Source of the DNA: Heloderma charlesbogerti | Lineage: Eukaryota; Chordata; Lepidosauria; Squamata; Helodermatidae | Reading direction: 5' to 3' | NCBI GenBank assembly: GCA_026122225.1 | Contig: JANEZZ010001514.1 | Coordinates: forward strand, 1-64,000 | DNA: 64,000 nt | Part shown: piece by piece, positions 25,831 through 35,694 of the stretch | Position numbering within the stretch: position 1 is the stretch's first letter | Layout: the number at the start of each line of letters is the position of its first letter | Notes under the pieces: generated by a model | Databases searched by the model: none | What the model was told of the DNA's origin: nothing | What the model saw: only the letters and a program-made list of their open reading frames with translations | Made by a program: the position numbers and the translations under genes

Positions 25831-26042
25831 CCATATACTTATGGTGACCTTCTGAAGAGGAGGGCCTTCTGTACCCTGGGTTCCAAGCATTCAAAATCAC
25901 CTGGAGAGCCTCCTGCATCTCTGGACACCCTTCTCTTTAAAAGGTTGCCATGAGTAGAGGGTAACAGAAGTGCAGAAGGAGGGGGTGGGTAGGGATGACC
26001 GAACTCTGCTGCCTCACTCAGTGCTTCCAATGCTCTGGCAGC

Positions 26043-26578
26043 TAGGGGTGTACGAAACCCCGTTCACCTGCGTCCGTGGGGGGTCCACCGGGGGGGAGGC
26101 GATCCATTCCTCTGCCCAGAATCCTCGACTGGGGGGGGAGACAATCCATTCCTCCCCCCCGGAATCCTCCCCAGCCGGCTCCGCTCCATGGCAACTCTGC
26201 GGAGCCACCGGCTGGGCCCATCCACAGCTGGACCTCCGTCCGCTGCCTGGCTGCTGCGGCCACAAATGGCGTCCTGCGTAGGGGATGCTATTTGCGTCCC
26301 CCCTGTAGCTGTGATAATATTTACGTAAATATTTGCATAGCCTATCACGGGTAAAGGAGGGACACAAATGGAGTCCCCTACGCAGGACGCTATTCGTGGC
26401 CGCACACCGGAGCAGGAGACTGCAGTGGCCAGATCCGGACACGCCGGAGGCAGGTAGGATCTGGTCCATAGGGACTTCATGGGGTGGAGCAGTCTGTTCC
26501 GCCATGGATTCCAGGGGGGCCGAATGCTAAAGAATCCGGCCTCACTGGAGTCCGTGGTGGAATTCTCCGCCATCCCTA
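26043..26578 (+). mobile_element. hAT-like hairpin-ladder element, copy g, short form (left arm)
   Basis: Short full copy of 536 bases. A-type end TAGGGGTGTACGAAACCCCG, B-type end CATCCCTA. The 8-bp target duplication is ctggcagc / ctggcaac (one mismatch). It carries one degraded TACGTAAATATTT rung (26306-26352) flanked by a distinct outer palindrome, ATGGCGTCCTGCGTAGGGGA (from 26267) pairing with its complement near 26371-26393. Splice-donor-like sequences are weaker (GTGAAC and GTAGGA). Confidence 0.88.
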
Positions 26579-28141
26579 CTGGCAACCAACGTTTTGTGCA
26601 AAATGGAGGTTAGGCTTTTTTTTTCACAAATCCCAATTTTGCTTAAAATCATTATGTTTCCCATCTCTCCCTGCTAAGATAAACTTTTGTGGTGCTTCTT
26701 TTAAAAAATCTATGAAATGGGTGGATTATTTTCAAAATATTATTTGACATTTTTCATTACTGGCACTTTCAATAATCACACTTGTACTAGGAAACATGGC
26801 TACATGCATGACACCCCGAGCAGCAGCACCACTCTCATGGCCTGCTGCATCTCCCACCATTTAGCCTATCCTGCCGGCTAGTGATGTAAGCAACAAACAG
26901 GCATGGGTCACCTAACTCATGAAAAATTGACAGTATAATGGAAAGTTCTTTCTGAAGCAGTCACACTTGTACAAATGCAGCATGAAGGAAAAGATTAGCA
27001 AGCTTCTCTTTGTTTGAATAAAAAGCACACTCTGCGCATGCTCAGGGAATGGACAAAATGAGGAATAAACATACCAGGGGATATGAAGAACTGTATTCTT
27101 CCATTATGTGTGTGTGTGTGGGGAGAGATTCTCTCTCAATCCAGCTGTTTCCCTGGTAAGTTTATACTGTCTCTTTCTCATAACTGAAGTGTGGTGCAGT
27201 GGTGAGAGGCCAGCCCAAAGTCACCCAGTGAGATAACTAACAGGAGGTTTGGTAATGAGCTGGATGTGGAAATACAAAGCTGAGCTGGGGGCAAGTGGGG
27301 TGCTGACATGTTTAGGATTAAGTCGCATTGAATTCAGTAAGACTTACTTCTGAGTAGACATGCACAGAGTTGGTTCTCCTCTCCATTTTAGCCTCACAAC
27401 GTCAACAACAATGCTGGATGTGGAAATAGAAAGTTTAGCAGGGAGCATAATACCTCATGCAGGGCTCCAGGACCGGCATGGTCATTTTGAAAGGTTTTTT
27501 TCTTTCTTTAAAACAGTGTTGCTTTAAACAAAGAGTGCAACTCTCAGGCACACCTAGGGCAGCCTTCTTTTGGGAAGCCCCGAGGAGGAGGAAGTGTTTT
27601 GACTGAAAGTCATTACTGCACGTCTCGGGGCAGGGGAAAAAATAGGAAAATATCTACGAAAATAGCCTTTCTTACGGAAGTTATGCAGACTCACGGAGAT
27701 GGCTGGGCACCAGAATTACGGTTGTCGGTACGGATTTATCTTCGTAATTTTCAGAGCAGAAAAAAAAGAGAATTCCGGGGGCTTGTTAAGGACGGAACGG
27801 AGCACTGGCTCCAAACTGCTGAACTCAAGCGGCACCGAAGGTACACAATTCGTACATCCCTAAGCAATACAGGATCAGGACAATGCGGGGCATCTTTGCC
27901 AGTCCCAGGCACTCTGTCCTTCCCATCTGGATATGGACCTGAAAGACCAAGGGAAGCTTTGGGTGAATAGAAGATGATTTGTAAGAAGAAAGCACAATTT
28001 GTCACATTGAACAACATAATCACTAATCATGGGACACATCAGTTAAGGTATCAGTTTTGGCTTCCCGTTTCCGGGCATTGTGGAGCTTGACCCAGGATGT
28101 GGAGCCTTAACTCTGGCCTTAAACGGGCAGTTCTTTTGAAC
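26579..28141. other. No gene; short interspersed-repeat fragments (left arm)
   Basis: 27213-27260 (CCCAAAGTCACCCAGTGAGA) resembles the core region common in reptile L2/MIR-like repeats. 27311-27372 contains AGACTTACTTCTGAGTAGAC and resembles a repeat remembered as common in squamates. Both calls are from memory and tentative. Mirrored at 32022-33584. Confidence 0.4.
27600..27862 (+). mobile_element. Possible second hAT-like family: one terminus (left arm)
   Basis: Ends CACAATTCGTACATCCCTA at 27862, sharing the last 13 bases of the A-type end, but the adjoining interior (GGTACCTTCGGTGCCGC on the minus strand) is unrelated to the hairpin-ladder family. The other terminus was not found; the left boundary is a guess. 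Confidence 0.35.
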
Positions 28142-29098
28142 TAGGGATGTACGAAAGTCACTTACCTTTTCGCGAATGTGATTCACGGTGGGGGGGGAGG
28201 CGCTCCATCCCTCCCCCCGGAATCCTCAATGGGGGGGAGGAGATCTGGTCCTCCCCCCCGGAATCCTGCCCGGCCAGCTCTGCTCCACAGCTGCTCCATG
28301 GAGCAGCCGCCGGCCAGGGACATCCGCAGCCGGAGTTCTGGCCGCAGATGGGCTGCTGCGAACGCAAATGGCGGCCACTGTAGCGGCAGCCATTTGCGTC
28401 CAGCCAGGCTGCCGTGATAGGCTACGTAAGTACGTACGTAGCCTAGCACAGCAGGCAAAAAAAAAACAGTGTACGCAAATGGCAGCAGCTACAGCGGCTG
28501 CCATTTGCATTCCCTATTTTTCGCCATTTTATCTTATGTAAATATTTATGTAGGCTATTATGGCGGGGAAAAAAAGGGGGAACGCAAATAGCATAGTGGG
28601 CGCTATTTGCATTCCCCTCTTTTTTCCTGCCGTAATAGCCTACGTAAATATTTACGTAGGATAAAACGGCGAAAAATAGGGAATGCAAATGGCGGCCGCC
28701 ATAGCTGCCGCCATTTGCGTACGCATTGTGTGTGTGTGATTTTTTTCTTGCCGTGGTAGGCTACGTAAATACTTATGTAGCCTATCACGGCCTCCGCAGG
28801 AATGAAAAAGGCGTCCCTGCCTTAGCTGTGATAGGCTACATAAGTATTTATGTAGCCTATCATGGCTATGATCAGGAAGCGAATGGTGGCCGCAGGGCGG
28901 CTGCCATTCGCAAGTCAGTGCGGATGGCAGCAAGTAAGTGCTCCATTTTGCATGCCTTTCGTGGGTTGGGGGCTCCGTTCCATGCGCCTTTTGTGGGTTG
29001 GGGGGGCGGGGGCTTCGTTCCGCCATGGATTTCGGGGGGCTGAATTCACTGGCATTCGGCCTCACCGAGATCCATGGCAGAATTCTCCACCATCCTTA
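28142..29098 (+). mobile_element. hAT-like hairpin-ladder element, copy h (longest intact; left arm)
   Basis: Intact 957-base copy with a perfect 8-bp target duplication TTTTGAAC at 28134-28141 and 29099-29106. A-type end TAGGGATGTACGAAAGTCAC, B-type end CATCCTTA. About ten consecutive palindromic rungs: 28361-28400, 28410-28453, 28471-28510, 28522-28565, 28580-28615, 28629-28670, 28681-28722, 28750-28791, 28824-28867 and 28880-28910. CAAATGGC-type and TACGTAAATA-type palindromes alternate. Splice-donor-like GTAAGT faces outward at 28161-28167 (minus) and 28931-28940 (plus). No coding capacity is conserved among copies. Confidence 0.95.
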
Positions 29099-29206
29099 TT
29101 TTGAACATTGAATTTCCCTGGTTTCTGAAGAGGAAATGTATAATCGCAGTGTTTGCAATCCTTCCCCTGCCCCAATGCATTGCTCTCTTGCAAGTTGACC
29201 TATGTG

Positions 29207-30010
29207 TAGGGATGGCGGAGAATTCCACCATGGATTTCAGTGAGGCTGAATGCACTGGCATTCGGCCCCCTGAAATCCGTGGCAGAACAGCCTGCCACTC
29301 CCCCGCCCCCCCCCCGCGGATTCCCCCGGGAGAGACTTACCTGGGGCGGATGTTCCAGACGGCGGCAGCTCCAGCGGCAGCTTCAGCGGCGGCGGTGGCT
29401 GGTCTTTTGACCGGCTGCCACGGCCGCCATTTGCATCCTGGTCTTTGCCGTGATAGGCTATGTAAGTCTTTACGTAGCCTATCACAGCAAGCCAATCAAA
29501 AAACAAAACAAAAAAACCGGCATACGCAAATGGCGGCGCCTACAGCGGCCACCATTTGCATTCCTTATTTTTTGCCGTTTTAGTCTACGTAAATATTTAC
29601 GTAGACTATTACGGCGAAAGAAAAGGGGAACGTAAATAGCATAGTGGGCACTATTTGCGTTCCTTTTTTATTCGCCGTTTTAGCCTACGTAAATATTTAC
29701 GTAGACTAAAATGACGAAAAATAAGGAACACAAATGGCGGCCACTGTAGCCGCCGCCATTTGTGTATGCCGTTTTTTTTATCCAGACGTGATAGATGTAC
29801 GTAGCCTATCATGGCTCCCTGGCTGGACGCAAATGGCGGCCGCTATGGCAGCTGCCATTTGCATCCGCACCAGCCAGTCCGCGGCCAGAAATCTGGCTGC
29901 GGATGGCCCTGGCCTGGCCAGCTGCTCCGCGGAGCCACCACGGAGTACAGCCAGCCATCGAGGATTCCGGGGGGGAGGACCGGATCGCCTCCCCCCCCCC
30001 CTGTGAAACA
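29207..30010 (+). mobile_element. hAT-like hairpin-ladder element, copy i, running into the palindrome centre (left arm)
   Basis: B-type end TAGGGATGGCGGAGAATTCC at 29207, then about nine rungs, then the G/C-rich A-side hairpin. The A-type end TAGGGATGTACG never appears: sequence identity with the family stops about 50 bases before the fold at 30064. The fold point of the giant palindrome therefore sits at the A end of this element. Confidence 0.88.
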
Positions 30011-30063
30011 CAATCCGCGATAAGCTAAGAACAAACCTAAGAATTGTCGTGTTCCCTGTTAAC

Positions 30064-30100
30064 CCCCCCCCCCCCCCCTGTTTCACGGGGGGGCGGGGGG
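30064..30100. other. Centre (loop) of the giant palindrome
   Basis: The arms close on CTGTTAAC at 30056-30063 and GTTAACAG at 30101-30108. The loop is a C-run, TGTTTCAC, then a G-run interrupted by one C. TGTTTCAC followed by G repeats, in inverse orientation, the C-run/TGTGAAACA sequence at 29991-30010, so the loop carries a short extra fold-back. No sequencing-adapter sequence was recognised. Confidence 0.9.
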
Positions 30101-30149
30101 GTTAACAGGGTTCTCGTCTTTTCTTTGGTTTGTTCTTAGCTTTTCGCGG

Positions 30150-30956
30150 ATTGTGTTCACAGTGGGGGGGGGAGGCGATCCGGTCCTCCCCCCCGGAATC
30201 CTCGATGGCTGGCTGTACTCCGTGGTGGCTCCGCGGAGCAGCTGGCCAGGCCAGGGCCATCCGCAGCCAGATTTCTGGCCGCGGACTGGCTGGTGCGGAT
30301 GCAAATGGCAGCTGCCATAGCGGCCGCCATTTGCGTCCAGCCAGGGAGCCATGATAGGCTACGTACATCTATCACGTCTGGATAAAAAAAACGGCATACA
30401 CAAATGGCGGCGGCTACAGTGGCCGCCATTTGTGTTCCTTATTTTTCGTCATTTTAGTCTACGTAAATATTTACGTAGGCTAAAACGGCGAATAAAAAAG
30501 GAACGCAAATAGTGCCCACTATGCTATTTACGTTCCCCTTTTCTTTCGCCGTAATAGTCTACGTAAATATTTACGTAGACTAAAACGGCAAAAAATAAGG
30601 AATGCAAATGGTGGCCGCTGTAGGCGCCGCCATTTGCGTATGCCGGTTTTTTTGTTTTGTTTTTTGATTGGCTTGCTGTGATAGGCTACGTAAAGACTTA
30701 CATAGCCTATCACGGCAAAGACCAGGATGCAAATGGCGGCCGTGGCAGCCGGTCAAAAGACCAGCCACCGCCGCCGCTGAAGCTGCCGCTGGAGCTGCCG
30801 CCGTCTGGAACATCCGCCCCAGGTAAGTCTCTCCCGGGGGAATCCGCGGGGGGGGGGCGGGGGAGTGGCAGGCTGTTCTGCCACGGATTTCAGGGGGCCG
30901 AATGCCAGTGCATTCAGCCTCACTGAAATCCATGGTGGAATTCTCCGCCATCCCTA
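30150..30956 (-). mobile_element. hAT-like element copy i (right arm)
   Basis: Mirror of 29207-30010. Here the A side reads CTTAGCTTTTCGCGGATTG, closer to the family form CTTACCTTTTCGCGAATG than the left-arm version. Confidence 0.88.
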
Positions 30957-31064
30957 CACATAGGTCAACTTGCAAGAGAGCAATGCATTGGGGCAGGGGA
31001 AGGATTGCAAACACTGCGATTATACATTTCCTCTTCAGAAACCAGGGAAATTCAATGTTCAAAA

Positions 31065-32021
31065 TAAGGATGGTGGAGAATTCTGCCATGGATCTCGGTG
31101 AGGCCGAATGCCAGTGAATTCAGCCCCCCGAAATCCATGGCGGAACGAAGCCCCCGCCCCCCCAACCCACAAAAGGCGCATGGAACGGAGCCCCCAACCC
31201 ACGAAAGGCATGCAAAATGGAGCACTTACTTGCTGCCATCCGCACTGACTTGCGAATGGCAGCCGCCCTGCGGCCACCATTCGCTTCCTGATCATAGCCA
31301 TGATAGGCTACATAAATACTTATGTAGCCTATCACAGCTAAGGCAGGGACGCCTTTTTCATTCCTGCGGAGGCCGTGATAGGCTACATAAGTATTTACGT
31401 AGCCTACCACGGCAAGAAAAAAATCACACACACACAATGCGTACGCAAATGGCGGCAGCTATGGCGGCCGCCATTTGCATTCCCTATTTTTCGCCGTTTT
31501 ATCCTACGTAAATATTTACGTAGGCTATTACGGCAGGAAAAAAGAGGGGAATGCAAATAGCGCCCACTATGCTATTTGCGTTCCCCCTTTTTTTCCCCGC
31601 CATAATAGCCTACATAAATATTTACATAAGATAAAATGGCGAAAAATAGGGAATGCAAATGGCAGCCGCTGTAGCTGCTGCCATTTGCGTACACTGTTTT
31701 TTTTTTGCCTGCTGTGCTAGGCTACGTACGTACTTACGTAGCCTATCACGGCAGCCTGGCTGGACGCAAATGGCTGCCGCTACAGTGGCCGCCATTTGCG
31801 TTCGCAGCAGCCCATCTGCGGCCAGAACTCCGGCTGCGGATGTCCCTGGCCGGCGGCTGCTCCATGGAGCAGCTGTGGAGCAGAGCTGGCCGGGCAGGAT
31901 TCCGGGGGGGAGGACCAGATCTCCTCCCCCCCATTGAGGATTCCGGGGGGAGGGATGGAGCGCCTCCCCCCCCACCGTGAATCACATTCGCGAAAAGGTA
32001 AGTGACTTTCGTACATCCCTA
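31065..32021 (-). mobile_element. hAT-like element copy h (right arm)
   Basis: Mirror of 28142-29098 with the same target duplication on the opposite strand (GTTCAAAA). Confidence 0.95.
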
Positions 32022-33584
32022 GTTCAAAAGAACTGCCCGTTTAAGGCCAGAGTTAAGGCTCCACATCCTGGGTCAAGCTCCACAATGCCCGGAAACGGGA
32101 AGCCAAAACTGATACCTTAACTGATGTGTCCCATGATTAGTGATTATGTTGTTCAATGTGACAAATTGTGCTTTCTTCTTACAAATCATCTTCTATTCAC
32201 CCAAAGCTTCCCTTGGTCTTTCAGGTCCATATCCAGATGGGAAGGACAGAGTGCCTGGGACTGGCAAAGATGCCCCGCATTGTCCTGATCCTGTATTGCT
32301 TAGGGATGTACGAATTGTGTACCTTCGGTGCCGCTTGAGTTCAGCAGTTTGGAGCCAGTGCTCCGTTCCGTCCTTAACAAGCCCCCGGAATTCTCTTTTT
32401 TTTCTGCTCTGAAAATTACGAAGATAAATCCGTACCGACAACCGTAATTCTGGTGCCCAGCCATCTCCGTGAGTCTGCATAACTTCCGTAAGAAAGGCTA
32501 TTTTCGTAGATATTTTCCTATTTTTTCCCCTGCCCCGAGACGTGCAGTAATGACTTTCAGTCAAAACACTTCCTCCTCCTCGGGGCTTCCCAAAAGAAGG
32601 CTGCCCTAGGTGTGCCTGAGAGTTGCACTCTTTGTTTAAAGCAACACTGTTTTAAAGAAAGAAAAAAACCTTTCAAAATGACCATGCCGGTCCTGGAGCC
32701 CTGCATGAGGTATTATGCTCCCTGCTAAACTTTCTATTTCCACATCCAGCATTGTTGTTGACGTTGTGAGGCTAAAATGGAGAGGAGAACCAACTCTGTG
32801 CATGTCTACTCAGAAGTAAGTCTTACTGAATTCAATGCGACTTAATCCTAAACATGTCAGCACCCCACTTGCCCCCAGCTCAGCTTTGTATTTCCACATC
32901 CAGCTCATTACCAAACCTCCTGTTAGTTATCTCACTGGGTGACTTTGGGCTGGCCTCTCACCACTGCACCACACTTCAGTTATGAGAAAGAGACAGTATA
33001 AACTTACCAGGGAAACAGCTGGATTGAGAGAGAATCTCTCCCCACACACACACACATAATGGAAGAATACAGTTCTTCATATCCCCTGGTATGTTTATTC
33101 CTCATTTTGTCCATTCCCTGAGCATGCGCAGAGTGTGCTTTTTATTCAAACAAAGAGAAGCTTGCTAATCTTTTCCTTCATGCTGCATTTGTACAAGTGT
33201 GACTGCTTCAGAAAGAACTTTCCATTATACTGTCAATTTTTCATGAGTTAGGTGACCCATGCCTGTTTGTTGCTTACATCACTAGCCGGCAGGATAGGCT
33301 AAATGGTGGGAGATGCAGCAGGCCATGAGAGTGGTGCTGCTGCTCGGGGTGTCATGCATGTAGCCATGTTTCCTAGTACAAGTGTGATTATTGAAAGTGC
33401 CAGTAATGAAAAATGTCAAATAATATTTTGAAAATAATCCACCCATTTCATAGATTTTTTAAAAGAAGCACCACAAAAGTTTATCTTAGCAGGGAGAGAT
33501 GGGAAACATAATGATTTTAAGCAAAATTGGGATTTGTGAAAAAAAAAGCCTAACCTCCATTTTGCACAAAACGTTGGTTGCCAG
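32022..33584. other. No gene; interspersed-repeat fragments (right arm)
   Basis: Mirror of 26579-28141. Includes the single hAT-like terminus starting at 32301 (TAGGGATGTACGAATTGTG) and a squamate-type repeat fragment at 32791-32852. Confidence 0.4.
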
Positions 33585-34120
33585 TAGGGATGGCGGAGAA
33601 TTCCACCACGGACTCCAGTGAGGCCGGATTCTTTAGCATTCGGCCCCCCTGGAATCCATGGCGGAACAGACTGCTCCACCCCATGAAGTCCCTATGGACC
33701 AGATCCTACCTGCCTCCGGCGTGTCCGGATCTGGCCACTGCAGTCTCCTGCTCCGGTGTGCGGCCACGAATAGCGTCCTGCGTAGGGGACTCCATTTGTG
33801 TCCCTCCTTTACCCGTGATAGGCTATGCAAATATTTACGTAAATATTATCACAGCTACAGGGGGGACGCAAATAGCATCCCCTACGCAGGACGCCATTTG
33901 TGGCCGCAGCAGCCAGGCAGCGGACGGAGGTCCAGCTGTGGATGGGCCCAGCCGGTGGCTCCGCAGAGTTGCCATGGAGCGGAGCCGGCTGGGGAGGATT
34001 CCGGGGGGGAGGAATGGATTGTCTCCCCCCCCAGTCGAGGATTCTGGGCAGAGGAATGGATCGCCTCCCCCCCGGTGGACCCCCCACGGACGCAGGTGAA
34101 CGGGGTTTCGTACACCCCTA
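33585..34120 (-). mobile_element. hAT-like element copy g (right arm)
   Basis: Mirror of 26043-26578. Confidence 0.88.
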
Positions 34121-34332
34121 GCTGCCAGAGCATTGGAAGCACTGAGTGAGGCAGCAGAGTTCGGTCATCCCTACCCACCCCCTCCTTCTGCACTTCTGTT
34201 ACCCTCTACTCATGGCAACCTTTTAAAGAGAAGGGTGTCCAGAGATGCAGGAGGCTCTCCAGGTGATTTTGAATGCTTGGAACCCAGGGTACAGAAGGCC
34301 CTCCTCTTCAGAAGGTCACCATAAGTATATGG

Positions 34333-35540
34333 TCACATATATTACGGGGCAGTGAGGGCAGCACAGAAATAACATCTTGCTTCCTCTATTGAATCCTCCA
34401 TGTGCAAGAGCACATGTGCAGAGCTTTTCAGGGTCGCCCAGGGTCTATTACATGCTGGTCCTAAGGACACTGTGGATCTGGCTGAGGCCTGCTGTAATAC
34501 ATTTGCAAGGCACTTCCAAGATAAAATATCTTGCATCTGCCAGGACTCCATTGTCACAGCAGGTGAATCAGGTGAGCCACCCAGAGCACAGCCTGGTCCA
34601 GTTTTCTTGAATGAGTTTCGAGGATGATGATGAGGTGCTTGGACAGGTTTATGCAACCACTTCAGTACTGGATCCTTGCCCCTCTTGGCTCATAAAAACT
34701 AGCAGGGAGGGAACAGTTGGCTGGGCCAGGGAAGTGATTAATGCCTCTTTGCAAGAGGGAGTGGTCGTGGGCTGCCTGAAAGAGGCAGTGATGAGACCAC
34801 TCCTGAAGAAATCCTCCCTAGACCCAGAAAACCTTAATAATGATAGGCCAGGGCAAATGTTCCTCTCCTGGGCAAGGTCCTTGAGCAGCTGGTTGCTGAC
34901 CAGCTCGAGACAGTCTTGGATGCGACTGATTATATGGATCTGTTTCAGTCAGGGCTCAGGCCAGGTTTTGGCATGGAAATGGCTTTGGTCATTCTGTATG
35001 ATGACCTATGTCGGGAGAGACACGGGGAGTGTGACCCTGTTGATTCTCCTTGATCTGTCAGCGGCTTTCAGTGCCATCAACTATAGTATCCTTCTGGGAT
35101 GATTGTCTGAGCTGGGAGTGGGAGGTGCTGCATTGCAGTGTTTTCACTCCTGTTTGGAGGGTCAGCTCCAGAAGGTGGTGCTTGGGGAATATTGTTCTGC
35201 CATAGCTCCAAATGGGGTTCTGCAGGGGTCAGTTTTGTCCCTCATGCTATTCAGCATCTACATGAAACCACTGAGTGCAGTCATCTGGAGTTCTGGAGGG
35301 CACTGCCATCAGTATGGCGATGACACGCAGCTCTCCTTCTCCTTCTCATCTTCAACTAGTAAGACTGTGGATGTGCTAGATCAGTGCCTGGCTGTGACAA
35401 TGGACTGGATGAGGGCTAATAAACTGAAACTCAATCCAGACAAGATCGAGATGCTGTTAGTGGGTGGTTCTTCTGAGTTGCTGCGCTTTTCCTCCAAACA
35501 GAGACCAACTGACATCCTAACCCTTAGAAACCCCAGGTAG
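34333..35540 (+). pseudogene. L2-clade LINE reverse transcriptase remnant
   Basis: Degenerate RT of the L2 group of the CR1/Jockey lineage, in three frames (34400-34627, 34611-35102, 35103-35540). Recognisable pieces are LDPCPSWLIK (about 34660), VINASLQEG and LKEAVMRPLLKKSSLDPENL (34736-34840), a frameshifted FQSGLRPGFGMEMALVILYDD (about 34945-35005), motif A LDLSAAFSAI (about 35049), motif B GVLQGSVLS in place of GVPQGSVLS (35215-35240), YGDDTQLSFS in place of YADDTQLY (35314-35340), and LKLNPDKIEMLLVGG (about 35425). The endonuclease end is absent. The 3' end passes directly into LTR-like sequence. Function as polymerase is lost. The same type of element supplied the endonuclease remnant at 49017-49390. 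Confidence 0.88.
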
Positions 35541-35694
35541 GCTGTTCCTTAGTATTTCCTCTGAGTCTTAGGCAATTAGCATCTGTAAGCCTCATTAGGT
35601 TGAATGGAAATAAAGCTTTAGAAAGCAGCCCTTTTGTCTGACTGTTGATTCTGGCTATTGGAGGGCTCAGAAGACTACAAGGGCATTCCTGACA
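35541..35694 (+). mobile_element. LTR 3'-end-like fragment (right arm)
   Basis: Mirror of 24469-24622. In this orientation it reads toward CCTGACA at 35688-35694 and includes the AATAAA at 35609-35614. Confidence 0.55.

Larger units (their letters stand above)
61..30063 (+). repeat. Left arm of a ~30-kb giant inverted repeat
   Basis: The whole interval is the reverse complement of 30101-60103. ORFs of 394, 286, 245, 210, 173 and 169 codons recur with identical translations on the opposite strand. Arm differences found by offset changes are one G-run (11 G near 1656 versus 10 C near 58502), one GACT repeat (8 units near 9068 versus 9 near 51064) and one base in a TA repeat (near 16701). A cluster of substitutions lies within 75 bases of the centre. 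Exact pairing ends at 76/60091 and gapped pairing near 61/60103. Confidence 0.98.

Noticed and set aside
25988..26010. Another hAT terminus (TAGGGATGACCGAACTC)
   Set aside because: Shares only TAGGGATG with the family, no second end or target duplication could be paired, and it lies within 60 bases of copy g.
28361..28910. Regularly spaced ~40-bp palindromes resembling a CRISPR array
   Set aside because: Two palindrome classes alternate, spacers are short and repetitive, there are no cas genes and the context is a vertebrate transposon.
30050..30110. Sequencing hairpin adapter at the fold
   Set aside because: Only C/G runs, TTAAC and TGTTTCAC were seen; nothing recognisable as an adapter. 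A fold-back without adapter remains possible.
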